This document shows positions 34,005 through 45,102 of a stretch of DNA of 64,000 nucleotides, piece after piece. Both the position numbers and the translations under genes were made by a program. The notes below the pieces were generated by a model that searched no databases, had not been told where the DNA came from, and saw only the letters and a list, made by a program, of their open reading frames with translations. The stretch is from the NCBI RefSeq assembly GCF_000143415.4, contig NW_003314345.1:260264-324263 (forward strand), written 5' to 3'. How positions within the stretch are numbered: the stretch's first letter is position 1; the number at the start of each line of letters is the position of its first letter. Source of the stretch: Selaginella moellendorffii (lineage: Eukaryota; Streptophyta; Lycopodiopsida; Selaginellales; Selaginellaceae).

Positions 34005-34115
34005 GCCCCTGCTCGCCAAGACGTTTGCATCGAGCCAGAGGGTCATGGAGAGCTAGAGTAGTGACCAATCGATCCTCTGTCTCAGTTTGAATTTAAATTT
34101 GAAAGAACTTTCAAC
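34005..34115 (+). repeat. Duplicated 3' end of the germin-like gene
   Basis: CTCGCCAAGACGTTTGC, then GAGCCAGAGGGTCATGGAGAG and, after a short deletion, ATCGAT/TCTCTGTC and TTTGAATTTAAATTTGAAAG strings match the end and 3' flank of the germin-like gene (about 31947-32128). The copy has a stop right after GAGAGC and lacks the last codons. It places the kinase-like segment between two direct repeats. Confidence 0.85.
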
Positions 34116-34333
34116 GACTATAGAGAGGAATTAGGGTTCTTGCAATGTCGCAGCTACAACGACTGTGTCTTTGGCGACGGCGGGCCTTGGATCGCTCTTT
34201 TCAACATCTAGAAGCTGGTGAGGAAGATTCATCGTCGCAACGCAAATGAATCCCGCGCAACAAGCTCGTGAGCGGTCGGCCCTCGCCATCATCTTTCTGT
34301 GCTCGCCCCAAATTTCGTCGCGGCGAGCTCGAG

Positions 34334-35616
34334 ATGGAAGATCGGTCGAGAAATGGGGTGGAGCAGCCGGTGATCGGGCAGGATAGCAACAGGAAGCTCC
34401 GGATCTTGAGCATCGATGGCGGTGGAATGAGAGGAATCATCCCAGCCCATATGCTGGCCTACTTGGAAACGGCTCTCAAGGAGAAGAGCCACAATCCAGA
34501 CGCTTGCATCGCCGATTTCTTCGATCTGGCGGCTGGAACCAGCGTTGGGGGACTCATTGCCGTGATGCTCTTCGCATCATCCGACTGCCGCGATGATCAA
34601 GGCGAAGAAATCTCCTCCTCCTCCTCCTCATCGTCCACGGGAGATCATCAAAACCACGGTTCTAAGTCACTACGTCGGCCTCTCTTCACGGCCGCAGAGG
34701 TTTGCACGTTCATCTCGGACAGAGGCAAGGAGATTTTCAAGATCCCATACCCCCAGCGAGTGTTTGCAAAGGTCCGAGGGATCATGACACCCAGGTACTC
34801 CACCAAGTTCTTCGAGAGAATCCTCAAGCAGCACTTGGTCCGAGGTGGTGGCGATGGCAGAGATCTCACGCTGGATGACACGCTCAAGCCCATCGTCATT
34901 CCCTGCTACGATCTCACAAACGCCAGCGCCTTTTGCTTCTCGCGAATCTCCGCCAACTTCAAGCTCTGGGAGGTTTGCCGGGCTACCACGGCGGTTCCAT
35001 CGTTCTTCAAGCCCATCCACGTCTCGTCCGTGGATGGAAAGCACGAGTTCACGGCAGTCGACGGTGGCCTGGTGGTGAACAATCCCACCGCCGCGGCGAT
35101 CACGCATGCTTTGCACGACAAGGCTCGCTTCCCGGGTGTCCGAGGGGTGGAAGACATGCTCGTTCTATCGCTCGGCACCGGACAGTTTGATCAAACTTAC
35201 CGCTACAACAAAGTGGAGCGGTGGGGAGCTTTCCAGTGGGCCAAACCCATTGCCAAGATCATCATGGACGGAATCTCGGACATGGTGGATCACACGGTCA
35301 GCATGGCGTTTAGCAGGCACCGAGAGAATTACGTGAGGATTCAGGTGGGTTATCTATCGTTGAGAGTTTGCTTTGACGAACGACTAAAGTTTGTTTGCTT
35401 TGCTTCCAGATGTCTGGCTTGCCGGGCAAAGCTCTCCTCGCAATGGACGATCCAAGCCAGGCCAACGTGAAGACACTAACCGAGATTTCTACTCGGCTCT
35501 TGGACCAAAAGAGCTCGGAACACATCCCGTTTAACGGGCGAAGAGTTTTGGAAGAGAGTAACAGACAGAAGCTGGACTGGTTTGCCGAGCAACTCGTGGC
35601 AAACACTCCATCGTAA
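34334..35616 (+). CDS. Patatin-like phospholipase
   Basis: Acyl hydrolase of the patatin family, releasing fatty acids from membrane glycerolipids. Exon 1 34334-35344, 65-nt GT-AG intron, exon 2 35410-35616; 405 aa, normal for plant patatin-like proteins. The ATG at 34334 (MEDRSRNG) is the first in frame. Visible motifs: oxyanion DGGGMRG (residues 28-34), nucleophile elbow GTSVG (Ser70), and catalytic Asp in AVDGG (Asp243). A Ser-rich low-complexity insert (residues 94-102) follows the elbow region. There is no signal peptide, so it is probably cytosolic or membrane-associated. It converges on the vacuolar processing enzyme gene with only 69 bp between stop codons. Confidence 0.95.
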
Positions 35617-35685
35617 TCGATTGAATATAGTTTCTTATATACAGGATCTTTCATATGCACAACGATGCGAAGCTTTTTACACAAT

Positions 35686-37657
35686 CTACAGGGCTTGGGC
35701 GGTACTCGAGCATGCCTCCGCGCTAGCAGCAGCCATGCGAGGTACGTCCACTCCTTCGTTGCAAAGATTTGCAAACGCTCTCATGTGTTTCATGCCATAC
35801 TGTCCCAGCAAACCACAGCTCGTCTCGAAAGCTTGCACCTAAAAGTCACATCACAGAGAGAAGATCATCGAAAAGATCACACAAAGTTCTCGAAGAACAC
35901 TTGCCAGCGATTTCAGGCACGTCCAATCGTCCACGAGCGCGAGGCCGGAGCCCCGGACGGTGCTTAGAACTTTGGATGCCGCAGCCTTGGAGCCAAACAG
36001 ACGCTCGCCAACTCGATCCACGCTCTCGTCGACGTGCTGTCTGTGAGCCAAGGCGTTCATCATCCTCTCGCGAGCTTCTCGTTTGGAGTCACTTCCATCC
36101 TTGGCTCGGCGATACTACACTCGACGAAACGATGCGATCATCGATCTAGAAAAGAAAAGTTCTTCTCTTCGTACCTTGCTCCACAGGTGTAGCAAATCCG
36201 CATCACGCTGGCTAACACCATTGGCACTGCTCGGGATGATCAAGTCGCCATTGCCATCCGCGATTGCGGGATCAAAGCCCAAGAACATGGAAAGCGGGTT
36301 AGAGTTGAGCTCCACGTCGCCGTATTGCATTACGTGTGATCCGGCCTCGTAAGTGTTGTGATTCGAGGTTCTATCTTTCACCTGCAAGATCGAAGTAAAA
36401 ACCAAGAGATCCCGATCGATTCAGCAAACTCACGTCTAGATACTGTTGAAGTAGCGTCTCCCTCTTGAGATTGTGAACTTCGCTGTTTGGAAGAGAGATC
36501 CCGTAAGCTCAAACGTCAAAAAAACTTAGAACTTTAGAAGAACCTGTCCTCCATCCAAGCGACGCTGTAGAGATCTCCCAAGCAAGTATCATACTCAGGA
36601 GGAGCCGAGGGTACCATTCCAGGGCAGTAAGTTCCCCAGCTGCTCTCGATCGCGTTGGAAGCAGTGGTAACGTAAAGACCCAGTCCCAGTGGAAGCAATC
36701 CCTCGACCATGCTGCCACTCTCGCAAGCCTCGATATATATCACCTAAAGTTGGCAGCTCGAGTAGTAGCATCTTCTTTAGCTCACGACGAACAAAGAAAG
36801 AACAAAGATGAAAAGATCTTTACCATTTCTCTGTAGCCTCCGGATGCGTGCTTCTTCTTGATGACGTCGATGAGATCATTTGCGTAGAGATTCGACTCTC
36901 CGGGCATTCCTGTCAAGCACGACAAGCTAAGTTGTTTGTCTTTCTCGAGTCTAGAACAAAGAAGGAATCACCGAGAACTCCAGGGCCTCCGTGATCCGAG
37001 TAGAAGAGAAAGACATGATCTTCCGGCCCGCTGCTCACGACTTTGCCAGTTCCGCCGCTGGTGGAATTCTTGTCCCCGAGAAGAACAGCCAGGAAATTCT
37101 CGGCGGTCACGGCAGCGCCCGTGTAATCCTGGCCACAGAACAATCAATCAATAACGTAACTTCCAAGAAATCCGCGAACAAGTCAAAACTCCTTCACCTT
37201 TGGAACTCCGGCATAAACGTCGGATCCTTGGGGATGATTGATGATCGTTCCCGGGCGAGGATTGTCCGTGTTGTTGGCTATGTCGTCGAACATCATCACC
37301 ACAATGTTTTCCTCCTTGAGACCATTGCTGCGCAGCAACTGGTATGCATGGCAAACATCCGCCTGGAGGAAAGAGCAGTTTGGAAGCAAACAAGAGCAAA
37401 CGAAGAACTTAGAACAAGAAGGAAGCGAAGAACATAGAGAAAGAAAGCGATGGAAAGACTCCTCTCACCTGGTGCCTGTAGTTGCCAAACCCGGAAGATC
37501 CAGCAACTAGCAGCGCCCACCTCGTCCCGGACGCAACTTCCTCGCTCGAGGGCATGCGAATTGGATTGTGGGCTGCGAAAAAGTCCAGTGGCCTGGCCGC
37601 CGCCACCGCCACCGCCACCATCGCTAGAACCAGCCACAGGAAGAATCCCACTCCCAT
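35686..37657 (-). CDS. Vacuolar processing enzyme (legumain, C13 Asn-endopeptidase)
   Basis: Nine exons, all phases consistent: 37469-37657, 37198-37362, 36972-37128, 36824-36909, 36544-36743, 36434-36482, 36175-36381, 35905-36114, 35686-35838; 471 aa. A signal peptide (residues about 4-21) directs it to the secretory pathway and vacuole, where VPEs cut after Asn and mature storage and defence proteins. Catalytic His164 lies in SDHGGPG and Cys206 in EACESGS. The C-terminal prodomain is present (WTCLKSL, then [17 protein letters not shown]), with conserved Cys. The eighth intron uses a GC donor (CTG|GCAAGT) with AG acceptor. Introns are 51-106 nt. Orthology within the VPE family is not resolved. 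Confidence 0.96.
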
Positions 37658-37786
37658 GACGGCGATCTCTCTCTCGAGAACGAAAGAAAGAAAGAAAACC
37701 AAAGGGTTACGAGAGAGCTTGAGTCTCTCTCTCTCTCCCTTTATCGTGAACAGTACGAGAGTGACACCACCTAAACTCCCAAAACT

Positions 37787-38338
37787 CTAGCCAAGACTGT
37801 CGAGGAATCCATCGACGTCGGCCTTGATGGTGCTTAGATCCGCCTCGGCGCTCAAGCTCAGCTTGCCATCGCTCACGCTCACCAGCACCTTGGCCTGGAA
37901 CGCGTTGGCGTAGGCATTGGGATTGCAAAACAGCTCGAATCCCACCTCCTCGCCATCGCCACCATCGCCACCATCGCCAGCGCTGTATGCAAACTCGACG
38001 CTCTTGAGCCTCTTGGGCCGCCCTCCTTCCTCGTGCGCCTGCTGCTTCTCCCGGAACGTCTGGATCAATGCCTCCATCGTCCCGCTCAGCGCTCGCGCCT
38101 TGTCCATCGACATCGGCATTGTGATGGACGTCTCGCCAACGTGAAGCGTCAAGCTCTTGGACGCGATCGTCGTCGCCCCCGCGGCTACCAAAACACACTA
38201 AAAATCCCACCTTTGCCTCGAATTCGACATCTCACCTGCGCTGGGATTGCCGTTGGAGCTCGAGCAAGCGGTCGGCAATGCGGTGTGCCTGTGTGACAAG
38301 AACACTCTGGGAAGAGCAACCATGCCCGCCATAGCCAT
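37787..38338 (-). CDS. Unrecognised small protein, probably plastid-targeted
   Basis: Two exons, 38236-38338 and 37787-38184, with a 51-nt GT-AG intron in phase 1; 166 aa. The N-terminus MAMAGMVALPRVFLSHRHTA is Ser/Ala/Arg-rich without acidic residues until far in, as in chloroplast transit peptides. The rest has SKSLTLHVGE, an alanine-rich helix (MDKARALSGTMEALIQTF), a Gly/Asp repeat (GDGGDGGDGEE) and a C-terminal DLSTIKADVDGFLDSL. I do not recognise the family. The start codon is only 63 bp from that of the divergent gene at 38402. Confidence 0.75.
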
Positions 38339-38401
38339 TGTTCTTCCGGGCCACAAAAACTAACAAACCCTCGATCTTCTTCCTCTCTATCTTAGCTCCA
38401 A

Positions 38402-38770
38402 ATGGCGGCAGCGATCAAATGGGACGATGGCTTCCCCAAGTTCGATCTCGACTCGTTTAGCTCCAAGAGGAAGCGATCGCTCAAGAGATCCTCCAAGAAC
38501 AACTGGCTCCAAAGATCGCTGCAGTGGATCGAGGAGAGGAACCTGGGGCCGGGCGGCGGCGCTGGGATCGGGTGTGGAGTTGGGCTGGGATTGGGCGTGA
38601 CGGGATCGCTAGGACTGGGCGCTGGATCCTGGAACGATCTCCGTGTCATCTTCGGAGTAGGCGCCGGGTGCGGCGTTGGAATCGGGTATGGAATCGGGCA
38701 TGGGCTTGGCTTTCTCTGGGATAGGCCACCACCATCGCCACCACCACCAAAACGAAATTTTGTCTCGTGA
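38402..38770 (+). CDS. Small glycine-rich protein, TGD5-like
   Basis: 122 aa, intronless. A basic N-terminal part (KRKRSLKRSSK, then WLQRSLQWIEER) is followed by two Gly-rich hydrophobic blocks (about residues 50-75 and 85-107) of alternating G-x pattern (GIGCGVGLGLGV, GVGAGCGVGIGYGIGHGLG) split by a WNDLRVIF linker, and a Pro-rich tail. Arabidopsis TGD5, a small envelope protein in ER-to-plastid lipid transfer, has a similar pair of Gly-rich blocks. The resemblance is in composition and layout, so the assignment is tentative. It shares a very short intergenic region with the divergent gene on its left. Confidence 0.6.
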   Translation: MAAAIKWDDGFPKFDLDSFSSKRKRSLKRSSKNNWLQRSLQWIEERNLGPGGGAGIGCGVGLGLGVTGSLGLGAGSWNDLRVIFGVGAGCGVGIGYGIGHGLGFLWDRPPPSPPPPKRNFVS

Positions 38771-38852
38771 TTCTTCTTCCTCCCAAGAACAAGAATAAGA
38801 TCTCTTACGTTCGATTTCCATAGCTAAAGCTAGAAGATAGAATCGTTCCATA

Positions 38853-38930
38853 GCTACGTAGAAGAAAGCTAACTAGAAGATAGACTACGTAGAAGAAAGC
38901 TACCTAGAAGATAGACTACGTAGAAGAAAT
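38853..38930. repeat. Short tandem repeat, about 31-bp unit, three copies
   Basis: Units of the form CTACGTAGAAGAAAGCTA plus CTAGAAGATAGA repeat almost perfectly three times between the glycine-rich gene and the RING gene, within the likely 3' UTR or spacer. Confidence 0.85.
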
Positions 38931-39040
38931 CTAAGAAGCTCCATAGCTCATATGAATATGGACCAAGGTCTCCAAGTATATACAAACCGGGTAAAAATCC
39001 CATCTTGCTCGATCTTCCTCCATTTCATCTCTCGCGAGCT

Positions 39041-40264
39041 TCACGATCTTGCCGGGCATGGCCGGAGGATCGCCCCCATGTCCGTCTTGTACGCCTGGCG
39101 GCACCCCGGGCATCGCCCATCATCCGACGCGATCCGGTGGTGGCAAAACAAGCACAGCCGGAAGCCACACGCGCAAGGCTGAAACGAGGAATCGGTGCTG
39201 TCCAGCTCCTCCGTGCAAATCGGGCAGCACGCCGGCCCCGCGCTCGCGGCCGCCGCCGCTACCGATCTCGCGAAGAAATCCCTGTGCCTGTTCGTCACCC
39301 ACGCCGCTGGCGGCCGCGGCGGTGGCGACGCTACTCGTCGCTCCACTCCAGTCGGCCTGGGAAGCAGCGGCGGTAGCGAGCTCGGGGCGATGATCCTGGG
39401 AAGGCTGGCCGGACGGAACGTATCCTCAACCTTCCAAGCTGCGACGGCGGCTGGCGGAGAGTTCCTGGCGTCCTGGTGGTGGATCATCCTGTCGTCCCTG
39501 TGCCTGTTCACCACCATCGCCACCTTTTCCTTCTCGGCCGGATCCTTGTTGAGATTCATCTGGGAGTCGAGAGCGTCGGCCGCGGCCTCCCAATCCTCCT
39601 CCTCCTCCTCCTCTCCCCCATCCTTTCCTTTCTCTCCACCGAGAACTTTGTCACAGTCCCCGGAAGCTTTGTTCTTGCTCTTGCTCTTGCCTTTCCTGCC
39701 AGATCTTCTCTTCCCTCCCTTGCTGCTCATGTCGGGAGGATCCAACACCACGCCCCTCTGACTAGAGCAAGAAATGGATGATTTACTTACACTCGAGTTA
39801 AAATTACAGGAGAGGAGGTCGAGCGGCCCACCGTCGCACAGATCGTCGTGGTTGATCACGCACGACTCGGCGTCACTGTCGCCTCCGGTGCTCGATCCGT
39901 GGAGGTGTTGCTCCTCACCCAACTTGGGCGATGGGCTCTCAAGCACGGAATTCGGAGACAAGCTCGCCACAAGCTTCCCTACACAGGAAAAAAAGGGGGA
40001 AAAACCATTCACTCCATCCATCCACCCAAGCGAGAAAGGAAGAAAAAGTCTGTGTCGCCTACCTTGAGAGAGCCATTGCTCGCGCCGGGCATCCAGCTTG
40101 AACTGCTTGAGCTTGGCGTTCCTGTTCACCTGCGCAAGAGAAGGAAGGAGACCATGAATTAGGGTTTAGAGGAAACCGTGGGAGCGCTGCCAAATCCTTA
40201 CCCTCTTTCGCTTGCTGGCGTCGCGGGCGAGGAGCGATTCCAAGGGGAGCTGGCTCGCGTCCAT
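39041..40264 (-). CDS. CNOT4-type RING (C4C4) protein
   Basis: Exons 40202-40264, 40063-40129 and 39041-39978; phases 0 and 1; 355 aa. The second intron (84 nt) has no in-frame stop, so an unspliced reading stays open and could mislead a gene finder. The N-terminus is short and basic (SKRKRVNRNAKLKQFKLDAR). The middle is low complexity with Lys-rich and Glu-rich runs. The C-terminus holds a RING finger CPICTEELDSTDSSFQPCAC, continuing GFRLCLFC...CPGCR: eight Cys in the order of the CNOT4 RING, which lacks the usual His. CNOT4 is the ubiquitin ligase of the CCR4-NOT complex, but the RRM that follows RING in true CNOT4 is absent. Plants have a separate group of such RING-only proteins; probable E3 ligase. 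Confidence 0.85.
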
Positions 40265-40671
40265 GGCGATGGCGATGGAGCTGGAAGAAGAGATTTTCGC
40301 GATTTTGTTGGAAAGAGAGAAAGGGTAGGAAGGAAGGAGGAGATATCAAATAGTATAACGAAAAAGCACGGCCGCGGCGGCGAAGAGCCCACTGATGATT
40401 TAACGGAGGAGGAAGACGACACGCCAAACCGGATTGGACGGCCAGGATTGCTTCCGTTTGACCGAAGCAAGCTCCGAGCCGATGAAGCATTCGCTGACAC
40501 GTGGCATCATCGTATATGATCTTTTTCTTGGCGAGTTGCGTGTTCGATGCCTGACAGGGGAAGAAATTATATTAACGGATAAAAAAGAAAGTGCCGTTAC
40601 TCGCAGGAAAGTCAATACAGGAATATACCTCCTTCACTCGAACTTGAAATTAGGGTTCTAGCGCAGCAGGC

Positions 40672-42522
40672 ATGGTGATCTTGCGGCGGATGCGCACGCT
40701 TCTCTTTCCGCCCTTCCTGGCACTCTTGGCGATCATCTTCTGGAGCGCCTCTCTTCAGATCCCGAGCGCCTCTGTTCTCGATTTCGAGTGTCTCGTGTGT
40801 CATGGCGTCAATGTCGTCAAAAATCCATTGTGGCAATTGGGCGCGCTCAGCCTCGAGAGGGATCCGCCCAAGCAGCGATCCGAGAGCGAGATCGTGGTAG
40901 CCAGCGACAGCGTAACAGGGCTGCCAAGTCTAGATGATCAAGATCGCGTCTTTCAGCTGGAAATTCCTTCTACTTCTGCGACGGCATCAGCTGATTTGGA
41001 AGGCGGTGAAGATGAGATTGACAAACAAAAGGAGATTGGTGAATTCTTCCAGGAGCTCCAAAGGAATTCATCGTCCACTATAGCCGATCGTAACAGCACT
41101 CTTGAAGATTCCAGCCAAGCAGGGGAGAGGCCGCTACAACCGCCCAACGATCCATCAATAGCTCGAAACGCTTCCATTAATCCCCCTTCTATAAGTTCCT
41201 TGACAGCTGATGGTCAAGAGGAGAAGCGTGCGATCCAGGAGGTGGAGCGACTTATGCAATTCTTGCGAAGATCAGGATCAGGCCAGGTAAAGAAGTCTCC
41301 ACAGGATTGTCAGGGAAGAAACGTCTATGTCTACGATCTTCCACCCAAATTCAACGCGGATCTCCTCAAGCAATGCGAAACTCTGCTGCCATGGATGAGC
41401 ATGTGTGATTTCGTCCGCAATTCGGGAATGGGTCTTCCAGTTTCGATCGACGCCGCTCGCGATTTCCTCACTCCTCGCGGATCTTGGTTCAAGACGCACC
41501 AGTACGCGCTGGAGATGATCTTCCACGCCCGGATCCTCGACTACTCCTGCCGGGTGCTCGATCCATCCCTCGCCGACGTGTTCTACGTGCCCTACTACGC
41601 CGGCCTGGACGTGATGCGATCGAATTTCATGCCCAACGTGAGCAGCGCACAGCGCGACGTGTTGGGCGACGAGCTCATGACATGGCTGACTAAGCAGCCG
41701 TCCACGTGGAAAACGGGCGACCGACGTGACCATGTCATAGCTCTGGGAAAAATCTCCTGGGATTTCAGGCGTATGACATCGGACGCAAGATGGGGGAGTA
41801 ATCTCCTCGCTCGCGCCGACATGGCCAACGTCACCAAGCTTCTCATCGAGCGCCACCCCTGGCACCCCAATGACGTGGGCGTGCCACATCCCACCTTCTT
41901 CCACCCGGGCTCGGACGCGGACATCACGACGTGGCAGGCTCGCGTGCTCCGGGACGACGTCCGGCCGAGCCTCGTCGCCTTCGCGGGCCAGCCCAGGCCC
42001 GGGCAGGCGGGGAGCATCCGTGGGGAGCTGATACGGCAGTGTACGGCTCGCTCGGACCTGTGCCGGAGCTTGGACTGCGGCTCCAGGGCTTGCTTTGGTC
42101 CCGAGGCGACTCTAGGTTTGTTTTTAGCCTCGGATTTTTGCCTCCAGCCAGTTGGCGACAGCCCGACCCGGAGATCTGTGTTTGATTCGCTGCTGGCCGG
42201 CTGCATTCCGGTTTTTTTCGACCCCTTCACGGCCTACTACCAGTATCCATGGCATCTTCCGTCAAATGGTAGCGCATATTCTGTTATGATCGCGGCAGAT
42301 TCTGTTACCGACGTGGATATCGTGGGCGAGCTCCAGAAGATTCCATTCGCACGGAGGAAGGAGATGCGGCATTTCATTGTCCACGAGATTCTCCCCGGGA
42401 TCGTCTACGCGCAGCCGGGATCCAAACTGGAGAAATTCGAGGACGCTTTCGACGTTGCCATGAAAAACGTGATTGCCAGGGTCGCTTCGAGAGAGATTTA
42501 CGATTCCAGCGAGCTCAGATGA
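40672..42522 (+). CDS. GT47 exostosin-family glycosyltransferase (MUR3/xyloglucan galactosyltransferase type)
   Basis: Intronless, 616 aa. Type II Golgi protein: short basic cytosolic tail (MVILRRMR), membrane anchor at residues about 9-25, then a variable stem to about residue 215. The catalytic exostosin domain runs from NVYVYDLPPKFN to IPVFFDP and beyond. Landmarks: GVPHPTFFHP, FAGQPRPGQAGSIR, then FCLQPVGDSPTRRSVFDS and LLAGCIPVFF. These are typical of plant GT47 subgroup A, which adds galactose and other sugars to xyloglucan. The exact acceptor cannot be decided. The classical PPGD is PVGD here. It lies head-to-head with the RING gene, 407 bp between start codons. Confidence 0.93.
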   Translation: MVILRRMRTLLFPPFLALLAIIFWSASLQIPSASVLDFECLVCHGVNVVKNPLWQLGALSLERDPPKQRSESEIVVASDSVTGLPSLDDQDRVFQLEIPSTSATASADLEGGEDEIDKQKEIGEFFQELQRNSSSTIADRNSTLEDSSQAGERPLQPPNDPSIARNASINPPSISSLTADGQEEKRAIQEVERLMQFLRRSGSGQVKKSPQDCQGRNVYVYDLPPKFNADLLKQCETLLPWMSMCDFVRNSGMGLPVSIDAARDFLTPRGSWFKTHQYALEMIFHARILDYSCRVLDPSLADVFYVPYYAGLDVMRSNFMPNVSSAQRDVLGDELMTWLTKQPSTWKTGDRRDHVIALGKISWDFRRMTSDARWGSNLLARADMANVTKLLIERHPWHPNDVGVPHPTFFHPGSDADITTWQARVLRDDVRPSLVAFAGQPRPGQAGSIRGELIRQCTARSDLCRSLDCGSRACFGPEATLGLFLASDFCLQPVGDSPTRRSVFDSLLAGCIPVFFDPFTAYYQYPWHLPSNGSAYSVMIAADSVTDVDIVGELQKIPFARRKEMRHFIVHEILPGIVYAQPGSKLEKFEDAFDVAMKNVIARVASREIYDSSELR

Positions 42523-42835
42523 TCGATCACCCAAAGTTTGCTTGTTGTATAGATTTATAAACACAATGACACACACACGACACATTCTTTTATATCTCTT
42601 TCTTCACGGCAGCAAAAGCAAATGGTGTTCCACATAAGACTTATACAAAGTGTTCTTCCGTTCTCACATCATCTTTGTTTTTGCTATCCATCTTGGACGG
42701 CTCATAAATTAATCCTTGAGGACTCCAATGGGAAGTAGAAGAACGATGGATCCATCCATCCCATCACTCCCGCAGCTCGAGCTCGAGCTCTAAAGCCAGG
42801 CCGCGGTTTGCTAGATGCTACAACTCCCATTCACT

Positions 42836-43807
42836 TCATGCCTCGGCCCAGAGCGTGGAGAGGAAGAGCTGTCGAACGAACTTTGATCGAACGCTTGCCT
42901 CTTCCAGCTTCTGCTCTCTCTCTTCGGCCGTGAGGGAGCATTCAGCACTGTTAAGATCCAAAAAAATCGCAACTTGATCAGCAACTGCTGCGAGAAATCA
43001 CTTTCGTATACAAAGACATACCTTAGCTCGGCTGGAGCTGTGGAAGTAGCAAGAGAAACCGAGTCCGAGTTATCCAAGCTCAGCTTGGAAGAATCGTCAA
43101 TCTCGGATATGGGCATGTTACAGACAAGCGTGGACAAGAAGAGATCCGGAATTCCAGATCCTGTCCTTGCCGGAGAGCACGCTCCCAGGAGAGCCTGCAA
43201 GTGTGCTTGATTCATGTCCTTCCCACTGAAGGGAAATCCGGAATGGGACGTGATTCCCGGCCTCCTAAACTTGCGACGCCTCTGAAAGTAAGCTTCTCGT
43301 CAAGGATAATACAAACGAGGAACCGGAACAAAGATAAGAAAACCAACTTTTTCGAAGGATATCTTGAAGAGATTTCCGTGATGAACTGTGATATGGCTGA
43401 TCATGTCCTTCCCGACTTTGGCAGCACACACGGGACACAGCTATAGACACAGAAACGCAAAGAATCAAAATCCACGAAGGAAGAAGAAGAAAAAAAAGAG
43501 AATTTTCTTACCACAGGTCTTGATTCGGAGAAATGCTCGTCCTCCAGGTGAGAACACAGAGAGAGCAAGTCCAGTCCCTCGAAACAGTATGGACAAGCAA
43601 AATCCGGTCTCAGTTCCTCATCGCCCTCCACATCATCCACAGTGAAGTGCTGATCTGCATTGCGAGCGCAGAAAACCAATGTAACACCCACGAAAAAATT
43701 CGATAGTGGAAAAGGAGGAGAAGAGAGCTTTATAGCTTACCCAGCATCGAATGAACGGCGTACTGGCGCTTAGAAAGCAAGCGAGCTGCCCACATATCGC
43801 CCTCCAT
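42836..43807 (-). CDS. Di19 (drought-induced 19) zinc-finger protein
   Basis: Five exons with matching phases: 43741-43807, 43512-43654, 43348-43440, 43022-43281, 42836-42947; 224 aa. The family start MEGDMW is present. The Di19 domain has two atypical C2H2 fingers: CPYCFEGLDLLSLCSHLEDE (then H) and CPVCAAKVGKDMISHITVHH. The C-terminal Di19_C region contains HLQALLG and ends in the conserved RSKFVRQLFLSTL. Di19 proteins are nuclear transcription regulators of drought and salt responses. An acidic linker VDDVEGDEELRPDF precedes the fingers, as in seed-plant members. Introns are 66-100 nt. Confident family call; the paralogue number is not assigned. Confidence 0.96.
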
Positions 43808-44222
43808 GCTTGCTTCCGCTGCGAATGCGGCCGAACGGCGATGAGCACCTCAAAACCCTGGTCAATCCCGGCCCGCCGCTGCAACCACACACGATTCTTG
43901 CGACGGCCGCGCACACGAGAGGAATCGCGACATACCGGAGGGGGGAAATCGAGAATGCCGCCGCGGCGTCGCTATCTGGGCGCACACAAGCTTCCCTCTT
44001 GTGTGGATATGGCGTCCCCGAACCTGGACTGGGATCCCAGACCTAGAATCCCGAACCTGCGGTTACCGTGCCACGCGGCCGCGGCGATCTTTCCATTTTG
44101 CAACCGCAAAAACATTATAAGGCTATCATAGACACGTGGCGCGGAGCCATTGGCTGCAGTAGTTGACTTCGCCGTGGGTACTGTACGAAGAACAGGGTAA
44201 AAAAGCGGCATTACTTTCTCTT

Positions 44223-45102
44223 TCACTTGGAAATCCAGTAAAGGAACATCAAGAAAGTGCAAACTGAAATCACGGCTGACAAGATCAATGTGTCCTGGTT
44301 TTTTTTTCTTCGAATCGCAACTAGAACATGGTTCACCTGGAAAGCACGCATCAAAAAAGGATTTTTTTTTTATCCCCACACTGATCGATCTGCGAACTTC
44401 TTACCGACGGTAGAATCGATCCTACGTTGTTGATCTTGAATCCGATCGTTCCAAACAAGCTTCGCTGCGTGGACAGCGCGCTGAGAGCTGCGTGTGCTTG
44501 ATTCACGACCGAGTCTATCTGAGAACCAAGTCACTGTAAGAAAAAAAGGAAGTAACTTTGTCTAGATCTTAGAAGAACCTGAGCAGTAGATCTCTGGATG
44601 GAGCTCCTCTCTTGCACAAGGGGATCAACTTCCAATCTTCTCTCCGATGGCGATCGAAAAGAGTGGAGCAATTCGGCGTGCTCGCGATTGTCTTTGGCAA
44701 TAGCTCGTTTCCTCTTAAACTCCTGCGAGAGCTCTCACTATGTCAAGGAGAAAAGAAAGTTCTTTCTCATACATTTTCTTACCTGGACGAACTCGTGAGA
44801 GATGTTTAGATGGCGTGCCAAGGTATGAGAAACAATGTCAGAACCGATCGCTGACATCAAAGACTGCATACTCGAATTGATTTGCTGGAGTTGCTTGAGC
44901 AGCCTCTCGATCTCCGCTTCACAATCCTCCCCCGACTGATCTGGCCGCCCAAAACTCGCAAGCTTGGCATCGATCTCATTCTCCAGCCTTCGCGCCTGGC
45001 ATTAAACCCTTAGAGAGAATTCTCACGGATCAAGCGCCCATTGCTCACCTGCTTGCGGAGATCGTCCCATCCGACTCCGGCGAAGCTCGGATCCACCGCC
45101 AT
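44223..45102 (-). CDS. GOS1: Golgi SNARE GOS1/GS28 family
   Basis: Five exons, phase 0 throughout: 45049-45102, 44783-44995, 44579-44722, 44405-44518, 44223-44336; 212 aa. Starts MAVDPSFAGVGWDDLRKQAR; the N-terminal helices are followed by the family string LARHLNISHEF and EFKRKRAIAKDNREHAELL, then a Qb-SNARE heptad region (IDSVVNQAHAALSALSTQRS) and a C-terminal membrane anchor (TLILSAVISVCTFLMFLYW) ending ISK. This is the layout of GOS1, a Qb-SNARE in intra-Golgi and ER-to-Golgi fusion. Length is close to plant GOS11/12. Divergent from the GT61 gene, 271 bp between start codons. Confidence 0.93.

Noticed and set aside
41595-42230. Minus-strand ORFs under the GT47 gene (also 41278-41904)
   Set aside because: Antisense shadows of a GC-rich conserved coding sequence.
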